Of a stretch of DNA of 43,104 nucleotides, positions 34,203 to 43,103 are shown one piece after another (position 1 is the stretch's first letter; every line of letters begins with the position of its first letter). The DNA comes from an uncultured Bdellovibrionales bacterium (GTDB lineage Bacteria > Bdellovibrionota > Bdellovibrionia > Bdellovibrionales > UBA1609). Under the pieces are notes generated by a model. The model was given only the letters and a program-made list of their open reading frames with translations. It ran no database searches and was not told the DNA's origin. The stretch covers positions 1 through 43,104 of the forward strand of contig CALGWV010000013.1 of NCBI GenBank assembly GCA_937936325.1. The letters run 5' to 3'. Position numbers and translations under genes: made by a program.

Positions 34203-34559
34203 ATGCTAAAAGACGTATTGATAAGAGAAGGGCTCTCAAACAGAGAATCTGAAGTGGCTGAGTTAGTGACACAAGGTCTATCTAACAAAGAAGTAGCCAG
34301 TAGATTGTTTGTGACAGAGAAAACAGTAAAATTTCATCTCACAAATATTTATAAAAAAATGAATGTAAAATCTAGAGCGCAGCTTATCGTTTGGTGTTTG
34401 CCTAACATGAGTTTTGTGGAAAGATCTGGAGATAGTGCAACATCTCAAAATTCAAATCATGGATCACATAATGGGGGACATAATTCTGGACCTGCAAAAG
34501 CAGCAGAACCACCACAAATCATCCCTGGTCAGGCTAATAAAATAGAATATAAGTTCTGA
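34203..34559 (+). CDS. Small LuxR-type transcription regulator
   Basis: I choose the ATG at 34203, with GGGAGG 8 bases upstream, over the ATG at 34125, giving 118 residues. The protein is mostly a LuxR/GerE helix-turn-helix: GLSNRESEVAELVTQGLSN and KEVASRLFVTEKTVKFHL then TNIYKKMNVKSRAQLIVW. The C-terminus is a low-complexity Asn/His/Gly/Ser tail. There is no ligand or receiver domain, so its input must come from elsewhere. Confidence 0.85.
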   Translation: MLKDVLIREGLSNRESEVAELVTQGLSNKEVASRLFVTEKTVKFHLTNIYKKMNVKSRAQLIVWCLPNMSFVERSGDSATSQNSNHGSHNGGHNSGPAKAAEPPQIIPGQANKIEYKF

Positions 34560-34596
34560 TAAAAAGAAATTGCCTTCTAAATGTTAATGATAAGTA

Positions 34597-34630
34597 TAAA
34601 GGATCCATCGAGGATCCTTTTTTTTTGGTT
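34597..34630 (+). terminator. Rho-independent terminator after the LuxR-type gene
   Basis: AAAGGATCC-ATCGA-GGATCCTTT is followed by a T run; a 9-bp hairpin with strong GGATCC stems. About 40 bases past the stop codon. Confidence 0.9.
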
Positions 34631-34666
34631 ATTCATGAGATAAAAAAAGTTTAATATAGAATATGA

Positions 34667-34850
34667 GGGGTTGTGGAAGGTGTGTTTGTCCAAACGAGAA
34701 GAGCAGTTCACGAGAAAGTAGATTGGGCACTGAGGAAATTAAATGAAGGCTCTAGTTGTGACTCAGGTCTGAGTTTAATTTTATCAGTGCCCACTCTAGT
34801 TTCGACTTGAGATGTTTTTTGTAGTGGACAAACACATCTTCCACAGCCCC
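34667..34850. repeat. MITE-like inverted-repeat element, copy 1 (184 bp)
   Basis: Ends are GGGGTTGTGGAAGGTGTG (34667 onward, to 34691) and its complement ending at 34850 (34826-34850); 23 of 25 terminal bases pair. Inner parts also pair (AAAGTAGATTGGGCACT with the reverse complement of AGTGCCCACTCTAGTTT), so the whole unit can fold on itself. A shorter, inverted relative occurs at 35583-35683. No gene inside. Confidence 0.8.
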
Positions 34851-34893
34851 TAACTGAAATTTTTTAAAACCAAACAGTAGCGGGAGACTTTTA

Positions 34894-35379
34894 GTGGCCG
34901 ATCAGCAATACAAACAAACAGATTCGAGTGTCATTAACACTCATTTGGTCTTACCCTCTCACACCAATGCTTTAAACAGTATTTTTGGTGGGGTCATAAT
35001 GTCATGGATCGACATCTCTGCAGCTATTGCAGCCCAACGTCATTGCCGTGGGGCCGTTGTTACAGCAAGTATTGATGCCCTGGATTTTATTGCCCCAGTT
35101 TATGTAGGTTGGGTGGTGAATTTAAAGTCTCAGGTGAATTTTGTAGCTCGAACCTCAATGGAGGTGGGGGTTCGTGTGGACGCTGAAAACCCGAGAACAG
35201 GGGAAGTCTTTCATACCGCTTCGGCTTACCTGACTTTTGTCTCCATAAACGAAGAGGGCAAACCTCAAAAAGTACCAGGCCTTTGGGTTGAAGGTGAAAA
35301 AAATAGACAACGCCAAGCCGCTGCCCAAGTCCGAAGGGATTATCGATTGAAAGAAAAAAAAGAAAAATATAAACTCTAG
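34894..35379 (+). CDS. Acyl-CoA thioesterase, hot-dog fold (YciA/BACH type)
   Basis: A 161-residue protein starting at GTG after GGGAGA. LPSHTNALNSIFGGVIMSWI is the family active-site motif (N-A-x-x-x-x-F-G-G-x-x-M-x-W-x-D), followed by ASIDALDFIAPVYVGWVVNL and the helical basic tail. It hydrolyses acyl-CoA thioesters in the cytosol. The gene is flanked by the two inverted-repeat elements. Confidence 0.88.
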   Translation: MADQQYKQTDSSVINTHLVLPSHTNALNSIFGGVIMSWIDISAAIAAQRHCRGAVVTASIDALDFIAPVYVGWVVNLKSQVNFVARTSMEVGVRVDAENPRTGEVFHTASAYLTFVSINEEGKPQKVPGLWVEGEKNRQRQAAAQVRRDYRLKEKKEKYKL

Positions 35380-35582
35380 ATACACTGCAACTTTGAGTGT
35401 TGTAGAAAAGTCCTCCCTCCATAAGATTGTGTTTGAAACAGCCCCAGGAGCTAGGAAGTGAGTAAAAAAGACACAATAATTTACATTGTAAAAAAAAGTC
35501 TATCTTTGAATAGATGTGCATAAAAAAACATACGCAATTGTAGCCAAATGCGAATCAGTGATAGTCAAAAAATGGTCGATGA
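35380..35582. other. Intergenic stretch between thioesterase gene and repeat copy 2
   Basis: About 200 bases with no gene, no terminator-like hairpin with T-tail and no familiar motif found. Confidence 0.35.
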
Positions 35583-35683
35583 GGGGTTGTGGAAGATTTG
35601 TTTGTCCGCTATAAAAAACATTTATAGTCGAAAGTAGAGTGGGCTGTTTTTCTCGTTTAGACAAATAAACCTTCCACAGCTCC
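35583..35683. repeat. MITE-like inverted-repeat element, copy 2 (101 bp, inverted)
   Basis: Ends GGGGTTGTGGAAGATTTG (35583 on, to 35607) and AGACAAATAAACCTTCCACA ... TCC (35659-35683). Read in reverse complement it matches copy 1 with about 85 central bases missing: it shares the AAACGAGAA and CCCACTCTA..TTTCGACT segments. It lies just upstream of the NlpC/P60 gene. Confidence 0.8.
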
Positions 35684-35749
35684 TAGCAGCATGTCGAGTT
35701 TGGAAAGTCGCCGAGCTGTTTCTTTAACTCAATATAACTGAGGTGTTTA

Positions 35750-36382
35750 TTGTACAAATTAAGTTTATCTCTTGTTGTTTTTCTTTTAGCTTTTCATGTA
35801 GAGGCTGTAAAAGTTTATTTCTCAAACTCGCATATTCATGGTCTTGTATATCAGAAATCATTAATTTCAGATTTTGAATTTAGAGACAAACTTCCTAAAA
35901 CTGAAATACCAAAAGCAGATTGGAAAACCTGTTGCGGTAAATATGGGCCATGGCCTTTCGTTTACCCCTTGGCTGTAGCTCCAGTTCAATATGATAAATT
36001 GACTTGGTTAAGAGATAGAGTGATTGCTGTAGCTAAAAAATATATAGGTCTACCCTATATGCATAAACACATTCCTGAAGCCGGCGGCTTAGACTGTTCT
36101 AATTTAACTTCATGGGTCTATAACTTTGGTTTGGGAATCTCTTTTACATCTAACATTAGAAAACAAGCCTATATCGCTGGTAGAAAGCTCGCAGTTTCTG
36201 AGAAAAAGAGAAAGGGCGACTTGCTCTATTTTTGAAGTAAAGACCGCAGTTGGATTTCACATTCGGCAATATATTTAAGTGAGACAGAAGTATTAGACAC
36301 CAGAGCATCCGGAGTTTCTGTTCGTGAGTTCAAAGGTTTTTATAAAAGTAATTTTGCCTGGGCCAGGCGAATTATAGAGTAG
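35750..36382 (+). pseudogene. NlpC/P60-family cell-wall peptidase interrupted by an in-frame TGA
   Basis: The gene starts at TTG (ACTGAGGTG upstream) with a signal peptide (about 1-18). The NlpC/P60 domain has the catalytic Cys116 in AGGLDCSNLTSWVYN. A TGA at codon 162 (36233-36235) stops the frame after RKGDLLYF. The same frame then continues 48 codons with SKDRSWISHSAIYLSE, where ISHSAIYL supplies the catalytic His171, and ends at TAG 36380-36382. So the C-terminal third, including the His, is separated from the Cys by one stop. TGG to TGA or CGA to TGA substitution would restore it. Most likely a pseudogene or base error. Confidence 0.8.
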
Positions 36383-36406
36383 ATTTTTTTCTCTCTCTAT
36401 TAACCA

Positions 36407-37207
36407 CTAAAGATCCACCGAATGAAAGTGGATCTTTAAAGTAGGGGCTATCCAATTTTTACAAATTTTCTGAAAGTGAACGGAGTTGTCGGTGAGGTAG
36501 AACTCATGGATAGGAGCTGAGCTATTATTATTCTTCTTAACATCGCCGTGTTCAAAACTTTGGCTTAAGGTCTTTATGCAAAACTCACCGGATTCAATAA
36601 TATGAACATGAGAAGGAAGTTTTCTTTTCAGAAGATTGATTAAAAACGGGTAGTGAGTGCATCCAAGTATAAGAGTGTCTGCTTCTTTTGGAAAACTTTT
36701 TAAATATTCATCAATAAAGAGTTCCGTGGCAGGATGATCAATATGATTTTCTTCTACAAGTGGCACCAGCATAGGGCAGGCTTGATGGAGTAAAGTCACT
36801 TGAGAGTCGATAGAGTTTATAAATAAATTATATTTATCTTGAGCAATTGTAGTTTTCGTCGCCCATAAAACCATATTTTTTGTTTTTGACTTTTCCAAAG
36901 CCTGGGCTGCTCCCATGGGGATCACACTCCAAACCGGGAAATCAGTTTCTATGGGCATTGAATCTAAAACACTTGATGCTGAGTTGCAGGCCACAATCAA
37001 TAACTTGATAGGAAATTGTTTTAAAAACTCTATATTTTTTTGCACGTAACGAGTGAGAGTTTGGGGAGATTTTGTTCCATAGGGGAGTCGAGCCGTATCT
37101 CCAAGATAGTAAAATTTTTCATGAGGGAAAGCTTTGGCGAGTGAATTAAATACAGAGACTCCCCCAAGGCCTGAGTCAAAAAGAGCAATTCCGGGCTCAG
37201 AGTTCAT
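36407..37207 (-). CDS. murI: Glutamate racemase MurI
   Basis: A 266-residue enzyme that makes D-glutamate for peptidoglycan. Key motifs: FDSGLGGVSVF (catalytic Asp region), GDTARLPYGTKS, the first catalytic Cys in VACNSASS and the second in LGCTHYPFL. Length is usual. The start overlaps the stop of the upstream membrane protein gene by 11 bp, so both are likely one transcript. Confidence 0.95.
   Translation of the reverse strand: MNSEPGIALFDSGLGGVSVFNSLAKAFPHEKFYYLGDTARLPYGTKSPQTLTRYVQKNIEFLKQFPIKLLIVACNSASSVLDSMPIETDFPVWSVIPMGAAQALEKSKTKNMVLWATKTTIAQDKYNLFINSIDSQVTLLHQACPMLVPLVEENHIDHPATELFIDEYLKSFPKEADTLILGCTHYPFLINLLKRKLPSHVHIIESGEFCIKTLSQSFEHGDVKKNNNSSAPIHEFYLTDNSVHFQKICKNWIAPTLKIHFHSVDL
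36408..36438. terminator. Hairpin between the NlpC/P60 gene and murI
   Basis: AAAGATCCAC-CGAATGAAA-GTGGATCTTT, a perfect 10-bp stem, overlapping the last codons of murI. On the plus strand there is no long T-run after it, but TTTTTTT lies about 20 bases before it. Possibly a shared terminator. Confidence 0.5.
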
Positions 37208-37898
37208 TGAGTTTCACCGTCTTATAAAGACTGACTTGAAAAGCAGTATAAGCAAAATAGGAGAAGAGATTGAGGCCTAGAATTAAAAATTTTAATATGG
37301 GCTCCGTTTTAAAACTCAAAAAATAATAGGCATAAATATAAAATAAAGTTGAGATTGCAAAGATTAAAAAGGAATAACCCCAAGTCCAACTTTTAATAGG
37401 AATTAAGCTTAAAGATTTTTGAATAGGCTCAAAATTTTCGTCTTCCATAGCTGAATCAAAAAATAAATAGGGGTAAATAAGGCTGGCTCTAAAAGAATAT
37501 ATCAGACCAGGTAAAATTAAAGCAATGGCATATAAAAGTGTTTTTGAAAAAACTTGGAGACTTAAAATAAAAAACTCTAGAATATGAGTTCTAGTAAATT
37601 CAAGGAAATGAAGTTTTGGTTTAATGAAATCTGAGAGTCGACCCATATTGTAAAAGAAGTAAAAATAAATTAAAAGAAAAATAATTTGGTTTACGGCCTC
37701 AAACATCAGAAGTGAACTTAGGGAGCTCATAATGTTGGATGACGGGTTTAAGAACATGTCCATATCAGAGGCTTCAAAAAACAGATCATTAATATACTGT
37801 GGAGCTACAAACGCAAAGTAAAGAAAACCCCAAGTGAGAGCTTTGAATTGAGAGGCAAAAATTTTGAGGTCAGAATAAAAATTTTGATGCAAAGACAT
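37197..37898 (-). CDS. Polytopic membrane protein of unknown function
   Basis: A 233-residue protein rich in Phe, Leu, Tyr and Ile, with about five hydrophobic segments (about 20-40, 55-80, 105-130, 165-185, 195-220). No signature motif recognised. Co-transcribed with murI through an 11-bp overlap. Role unknown. Confidence 0.65.
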   Translation of the reverse strand: MSLHQNFYSDLKIFASQFKALTWGFLYFAFVAPQYINDLFFEASDMDMFLNPSSNIMSSLSSLLMFEAVNQIIFLLIYFYFFYNMGRLSDFIKPKLHFLEFTRTHILEFFILSLQVFSKTLLYAIALILPGLIYSFRASLIYPYLFFDSAMEDENFEPIQKSLSLIPIKSWTWGYSFLIFAISTLFYIYAYYFLSFKTEPILKFLILGLNLFSYFAYTAFQVSLYKTVKLNEL

Positions 37899-38091
37899 GC
37901 ATTAAAACTAAATGAAAAACAGTCAGTTGGATAGCTCATCTGTTTTAAAAACAAATCGGTGTCGTGAGTTTAAGCTACGTTGATCATTCACCCAACGACT
38001 CCGACTTTGAAAGTTTGTAATTTTAAGTACAACTCAAAATTTTTTGGCTTTTAAGCTTTCACTATACGCTTGGGTGAACAAGGTCAGCTTC

Positions 38092-38481
38092 TTAAGCTTT
38101 AAGCACCCACGAAGAACACCAGTAATCCGCTTTCACGCTCCAGTTTGGAAGCAGTTGGCAAGATCCACCGGCTTCGGATAGGGCTTTGTTCTCCACGTAG
38201 AATTGACAGTTTTTACAAAATTGATCTTTGCCTTCAGTCTCACCACGTTTTACGCGTGCCTTTGGGTCAGCTTTAGAAGCTTCTACATAGTTAATATTTT
38301 GAGCACTAGAGTCAGTAGTGGGGATAAATGGATAAACCTTAGACTCAACAGCCTTTGAAGCGGGGTTGGCCGCAGGTGGAGTGTTTTTTGGGGCAGGAGC
38401 TTTCTGACCACAAGAAGATAAAAGACTTGAGGTAGCAGCTGCTGTTCCGATTCCAATGAGTGAGCGACGGGATAGTTTCAT
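38092..38481 (-). CDS. High-potential iron-sulfur protein (HiPIP) with Tat signal
   Basis: A 129-residue protein. The signal KLSRRSLIGIGTAAATSSLL has the twin-arginine motif RRSLIG and is followed by LSSCGQK, which may act as a lipobox. After a Pro/Ala-rich linker, the HiPIP core has the four cluster Cys in QFCKNCQFY (Cys-x2-Cys), GGSCQLL and YWCSSWV, in the usual spacing. HiPIPs carry electrons in the periplasm between cytochrome and reductase systems. Confidence 0.9.
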   Translation of the reverse strand: MKLSRRSLIGIGTAAATSSLLSSCGQKAPAPKNTPPAANPASKAVESKVYPFIPTTDSSAQNINYVEASKADPKARVKRGETEGKDQFCKNCQFYVENKALSEAGGSCQLLPNWSVKADYWCSSWVLKA

Positions 38482-38683
38482 TTGAACTCCTTATTGAGTT
38501 GGGTAATGCTACACAAAATGAGCACTTCCTTGATGAAAGTCAAATGATAAGCCTAAGGCAGAGATGAAATTCAAGTTCATTAAAGTCATTAAGTTTCTTT
38601 GAGACTTATATATGAGACCGTATTGACTTTAAACCCAGGGCATGGGATTTTTCTTGTTTAAATCACTGCTTTGAGGAGTAAAC

Positions 38684-38953
38684 ATGGGTCTAACACAGTC
38701 TGAAAAAGAAAAGATTGTAGCGCAATTTAAAACTAAAGATTTAGATACAGGGAGTTCTCAAGTGCAAGTGGCTTTGATTACAGCACGTATCCAAGTACTC
38801 ACTGAACATTTTAAGCTCAACAAACAGGATCATCATTCTCGTTTGGGCTTAATAAAATTGGTAAGCCAAAGACGTAAGCTTTTAGACTATCTCAAAAGAA
38901 AAAGTCAAAAAGACTATGAAACTCTTATTAAAGAGTTAGGTCTCAGAAAATAA
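38684..38953 (+). CDS. rpsO: 30S ribosomal protein S15
   Basis: An 89-residue protein with the S15 features: [20 protein letters not shown], then [20 protein letters not shown] and [11 protein letters not shown]. It binds 16S rRNA at the central domain. A GAGGAG site precedes the ATG. A terminator follows before pnp. Confidence 0.98.
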   Translation: MGLTQSEKEKIVAQFKTKDLDTGSSQVQVALITARIQVLTEHFKLNKQDHHSRLGLIKLVSQRRKLLDYLKRKSQKDYETLIKELGLRK

Positions 38954-38977
38954 ACTATTTTTTCAGACTACAAGATA

Positions 38978-39002
38978 AGCGGGCAAATGCCCGCTTTTTT
39001 TT
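38978..39002 (+). terminator. Rho-independent terminator between rpsO and pnp
   Basis: AGCGGGC-AAAT-GCCCGCT is a 6-7-bp GC-rich stem followed by T8. It may be partially read through to pnp, as in other bacteria. Confidence 0.92.
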
Positions 39003-39133
39003 GGATTTAACTAGGAATGTTCACTTCTAATAAAAAAAGGCTTCTATAGACAAGGCATTCTCAGATTTTTTCCAAAAACTCATTCTTCCATTTAAAAAAT
39101 CATTAATATCTTTAAAAAAGCGAGATCATCAAT

Positions 39134-41230
39134 ATGTTAAATAACAAAAAAGTTTACACCACAGATTTAGCCGGTCGTAAGATTTCCATTGAAACAGGAC
39201 GTTTAGCCAAACAGGCCAATGGATCCGTTCTTGTGACCTGTGGAAGCAACACGGTTCTTGTAACAGCTACGGCTAGAAAAGAACCATCAGATATGGGGTT
39301 TTTTCCTTTAACTATTGAGTACTCTGAAAAATCATATTCTGCTGGACGTATTCCTGGTGGATATTTCAAGCGTGAAGGTCGCCCCACAACTTTGGCGACG
39401 CTAAATGCTCGACTTATTGATCGTCCTCTTCGTCCCTCATTTCCTGAAGGTTACCAAAATGAAACACAAGTTGTGGCTACGATTTTAAGTCACGACGGAA
39501 CTTATCCTGTTGAGTCTTTAGCCAGTCTCGGAGCTTCGGCGGCATTAAGTATCAGTGATATCCCATTCGGTGGACCCACTGTGACTTTAGTTGTGGGCCG
39601 AGTGAACTCGAAATGGGCGGTGAATCCTTCTCCTGCTGATCTTGAAAAATCGGACGCCGAGTTTTTAGTAGCCGGTACACCTAACGGGATTTTGATGGTG
39701 GAAGGTGAAGCTCATTTTATCCCTGAGTCTGAAGTTTTGGCGGCGTTAAAGTTTGCCCATGAGCAAATGAAACCTCTTTTCGAATTACAGCTTCAAATGA
39801 AAAAAGAGCTCGGTAAAGAAAAAATGCCTTTTAGTGTTTATACTCCTGATGAAACTTTGCTTCAAAGCTACAAAGAGTATTTGAAGCCTCATACGGTTTC
39901 GGCTTTAGCAGTCAGAGATAAATTAGAAAGATATAAAAAGTTATCTGAAATTAAAGATCAAGCTGTAGCCCATTTCACTGAAGGCAAGACTGAAGATGAA
40001 GCCGCTCAAGTTAAAAAAGATGTGAAAATCGCAGCAGAAAAAATAAAATATGAATTAGCCAGAAATAACGTTATTGAAAACTCTGAAAGAATTGATGGGC
40101 GTAAGTTAGATGAAGTGCGCTCTATCGAGTGTGAAGTGGATCTGTTGCCACGTACCCATGGTTCAGGTTTATTTACTCGAGGAGAGACTCAGGTTCTAGG
40201 AACTGTCACCCTCGGAACAGGAGATGATGAGCTTTCTATTGAGACTTTGTCTGGAACTATTAAGAAGAGATTTTTACTTCATTATAACTTTCCTCCTTAC
40301 TGTGTCGGTGAGGTCGGTCGAATGGGCGGCCAAAGCCGGAGAGAGATTGGACATGGGTCTTTAGCTGAAATGGCGTTGAAAAATATTATTCCTGACCAAA
40401 AAGACTTCCCCTACACCGTTCGTATCGTGAGTGAGGTTTTAGAATCTAACGGATCAAGCTCAATGGGTACTGTGTGCTCTGGAACTATGGCCTTACTGGA
40501 TGCCGGTGTGCCTATCAAAGCCAACGTAGCTGGAATTGCTATGGGTTTGATTAAAGAAGGGGACAAGGTTGCCGTTCTTACAGATATTTTAGGAGACGAA
40601 GATCACCTTGGAGACATGGATTTTAAAGTGGCCGGAACTAAAGAGGGAATCACTGCACTGCAAATGGATATTAAAATTGATTCCATTAGTTTTGATGTGA
40701 TGGAGCAAGCTTTGAAGCAGGCTCATGTGGGACGTAATCACATTTTAGATTGCATGGAAAAAGTCATTGCAGCCCCTAAAGGCAGTATTTCTGAATTTGC
40801 CCCTCGTATAGAAACTATTTTAATCAAGCCAGACAAAGTGAGAGACATCATTGGACCAGGCGGAAAAGTGATTAAATCTATCATTGAGCAAACTGGAGTA
40901 AAATTAGATATCGAAGATGGCGGCAAAGTTCACATAGCTTCGACAGATCCAAAAATGGCTCAAAAAGCCAAAGACATCATCATGGGCATATGTGCAGAAG
41001 CTGAAGTGGGCCAAGTCTATGAAGGTAAAGTCGTAAAAATCATGGATTTTGGAGCTTTAGTCGAAGTGCTTCCTAATGTGTCTGGATTACTTCATATCTC
41101 TGAAATCGCTAATGAGAGAGTACGAAATGTCACTGACGTCTTATCTGAAGGAGAAGAGGTTAAAGTGAAAGTCGTTGAGGTCGATAGGTCTGGGCGCATT
41201 CGATTATCTCGTAAAGTTTTATTAAACTAA
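39134..41230 (+). CDS. pnp: Polyribonucleotide nucleotidyltransferase (PNPase)
   Basis: A 698-residue exoribonuclease. The first RNase PH domain has FPLTIEYSEKSYSAGRIPGG; the second has RTHGSGLFTRGETQVLGTVT and SNGSSSMGTVCSGTMALLDA. The KH domain has DIIGPGGKVIKSIIEQTG, and the S1 domain has GQVYEGKVVKIMDFGALVEV. It degrades RNA 3' to 5' with phosphate. The standard rpsO-pnp-M16 order is present. Confidence 0.98.
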   Translation: MLNNKKVYTTDLAGRKISIETGRLAKQANGSVLVTCGSNTVLVTATARKEPSDMGFFPLTIEYSEKSYSAGRIPGGYFKREGRPTTLATLNARLIDRPLRPSFPEGYQNETQVVATILSHDGTYPVESLASLGASAALSISDIPFGGPTVTLVVGRVNSKWAVNPSPADLEKSDAEFLVAGTPNGILMVEGEAHFIPESEVLAALKFAHEQMKPLFELQLQMKKELGKEKMPFSVYTPDETLLQSYKEYLKPHTVSALAVRDKLERYKKLSEIKDQAVAHFTEGKTEDEAAQVKKDVKIAAEKIKYELARNNVIENSERIDGRKLDEVRSIECEVDLLPRTHGSGLFTRGETQVLGTVTLGTGDDELSIETLSGTIKKRFLLHYNFPPYCVGEVGRMGGQSRREIGHGSLAEMALKNIIPDQKDFPYTVRIVSEVLESNGSSSMGTVCSGTMALLDAGVPIKANVAGIAMGLIKEGDKVAVLTDILGDEDHLGDMDFKVAGTKEGITALQMDIKIDSISFDVMEQALKQAHVGRNHILDCMEKVIAAPKGSISEFAPRIETILIKPDKVRDIIGPGGKVIKSIIEQTGVKLDIEDGGKVHIASTDPKMAQKAKDIIMGICAEAEVGQVYEGKVVKIMDFGALVEVLPNVSGLLHISEIANERVRNVTDVLSEGEEVKVKVVEVDRSGRIRLSRKVLLN

Positions 41231-41386
41231 CCTAGATACTATGCGACTCATATTGGTTATAAAGGCCAGAGGTTGAATTGGAATTCAAATTCAAATTGAA
41301 CTGAGAGCAGATATTACCCTCGAGGAGTGGTCATAGCCTCTTTGACCCAGTTCAAGTTCTTTAAAGATAAGGTATATTAAATTAAT

Positions 41387-42649
41387 ATGAGTCTTTCACA
41401 GCCACTCAGTATGTTTAAAAAATCAGTCTTAGCCGAGGGGCTCAGTTTAGTTACGGAGCAACATCCTTGGGCTAAGTCCTGTCACTTAGGTCTATTCGTT
41501 AAAACAGGTACGCGCCACGAGCCCACAGAGCTCAGTGGCGGCGCTCATTTCATAGAGCATATGGTGTTCAAAGGAACAAAAGACCAAACAGCCCAGGAGC
41601 TTTTAAAATCCATTGAGTCTGTAGGCGGGGATATCAACGCCCATACCACAAGAGAGTACACCTGCTACACAGTCCAAATTTTAGAAAAAGACATTGAGAG
41701 AGCTTTAAAATCTCTGACGGACCTTTGCTTTTTTGCCGAGTTCAGAGAGTCAGATTTTGAAACCGAACAAAAAGTCATACTCAATGAACTTTTGATGTCT
41801 ATGGATTTGCTCGAAGAGTGGATTTTTGACCTTTATTTTGAAAAAGCATACCAAGCTCATAAGTTGGGCATGCCCATATTAGGCAGTGCCGAATCATTGG
41901 TGGCCATGACACCTCATGCTTTAAAAAAATACTACAAAAAAACCTATTCACCGGATCAAATGGTCCTGTCCGTCACAGGACCTGTAGATCACGATAAAAT
42001 AAAGAATTGGTTTGAAGCTTTTTTTAAAAAGCACAAATTCAAAAAATTAAAGAGGCCTTCTGAAGCCGAGCCAACTCAATATATTCAGCCTCAAGTTTTT
42101 AAAGAGAGCCTCCTTAAAAACAGCGAGCAAATCCATGCTCTGTGGAGTTTGCCTGCAGTGCCTTTTGGGGGAGAGGGGCGTTTTGAAGCTTACATCCTCA
42201 ACTCTTATCTCGGTGGGGGGATGACCTCAAAGCTTTACCAAAAGCTACGTGAGGACCACGGCCTGGCTTATAATGTTTACACGGTACTTCATAGTTTTGT
42301 GGATTCAGGGTCCCTGTTAATTTATGCCGGCATGAGTCCCGAGAGTTTTGATGAAGTGAAGAGGCTCATGCTGCAAGAGCTTGAGCAATTGAAAACAAAT
42401 TTTGTTTCCCAAGAAGATCTTAATTTCTATAAGTCTCAAGTGGAAGGACAAATCCTTATGGGAGCCGACGATTTAGACAACCGTATGAACTCTTTAGGCA
42501 TCAATGAGCAGGTCTTTGGAGTCTATAAAACTCCAGAAGATGTGATCCAAGAAATCAACAGTGTCACCACGGAAAGCCTTAAAGCTTATATTCAAAAATA
42601 TATGAATCTCGATCAGCTCTCAGAGCTTAGAATTGGGCCTCAAGTGTAA
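41387..42649 (+). CDS. M16-family zinc peptidase (processing-peptidase-like)
   Basis: A 420-residue protein with the inverted zinc motif HFIEHMVFKGT (H-x-x-E-H) near residue 52 and the distal Glu in KVILNELLMSMDLLE. The second domain has SYLGGGMTSKLYQKLREDHG, the R/Y pair of M16 proteins. Single-domain pair length is usual for bacterial M16B. It follows pnp, a common neighbourhood. Substrate unknown. Confidence 0.93.
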   Translation: MSLSQPLSMFKKSVLAEGLSLVTEQHPWAKSCHLGLFVKTGTRHEPTELSGGAHFIEHMVFKGTKDQTAQELLKSIESVGGDINAHTTREYTCYTVQILEKDIERALKSLTDLCFFAEFRESDFETEQKVILNELLMSMDLLEEWIFDLYFEKAYQAHKLGMPILGSAESLVAMTPHALKKYYKKTYSPDQMVLSVTGPVDHDKIKNWFEAFFKKHKFKKLKRPSEAEPTQYIQPQVFKESLLKNSEQIHALWSLPAVPFGGEGRFEAYILNSYLGGGMTSKLYQKLREDHGLAYNVYTVLHSFVDSGSLLIYAGMSPESFDEVKRLMLQELEQLKTNFVSQEDLNFYKSQVEGQILMGADDLDNRMNSLGINEQVFGVYKTPEDVIQEINSVTTESLKAYIQKYMNLDQLSELRIGPQV

Positions 42650-42854
42650 TTTGTAATCACTACTTAAATCTGGCTTCTTAAATAGAAGGGAGTGTGTAGA
42701 AATAAACTTCAGAAATGGCAATTCGAATAGTTACTTCAGGGGCTCTATCTTCTGTATCTTTTCTCATTTAAGAAAAAGAGCCCGTCACAAAGAATTCTAC
42801 GATCGTTATTAAAATATTTCTTAATAGGTAGTCGAACCTGAACTATGATGTTTT
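42650..42854. other. Intergenic region with stem-loop; IS boundary inside
   Basis: About 205 bases with no gene. GGGCTCT (42740-42746) pairs with AGAGCCC (42777-42783), with an inner TTTTCT/AGAAAA pairing. No T-tail. The left end of the next insertion sequence should lie in this region, but I could not fix its terminal repeat. Confidence 0.3.
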
Positions 42855-43103
42855 TTAAAGTACTCTAAAAAACACAAAGTCCAAATTCATTCGAAATTGT
42901 TTTAAAAACTCGAAAATATCCAGGCCCCAAAAAGCTCTCATGAGCTTTTTAAGGTTAAACGCAGCTGCAGATAAGATCGGGTTAATCTCATCTCCATCTT
43001 TTCCTGAAAGTCTGTTCAAATTCATCCGGTGATCGCTTTTCAAGTGCCCGATCACAGGTTCGATACTCGACCTCCTCTTTAGCCTCTTCTTTTTTGTAGG
43101 ACT
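42855..43103 (-). CDS. IS5-type transposase, C-terminal part (second, different element)
   Basis: The frame runs off the window end. KKKRLKRRSSIEPVIGHLK followed by SDHRMNLNRLSGKDGDEINP and ILSAAAFNLKKLMRAFWGL is the typical C-terminus of IS5-family (DDE_Tnp_1) transposases: RRxxIEPxIGHLK-x-DHR...GDxxN. It clearly differs from the transposase at the left edge (GYSRRS...SETAMFRFK), so they are two different elements. The 28 residues after LMRAFWGL form a divergent tail ending FFRVL. Confidence 0.85.
   Translation of the reverse strand, partial: SPTKKKRLKRRSSIEPVIGHLKSDHRMNLNRLSGKDGDEINPILSAAAFNLKKLMRAFWGLDIFEFLKQFRMNLDFVFFRVL

Noticed and set aside
36233-36235. TGA in the NlpC/P60 gene as selenocysteine
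   Set aside because: No SECIS-like hairpin was seen immediately after it, and Sec is not expected at this position of the family; a mutated sense codon is simpler.
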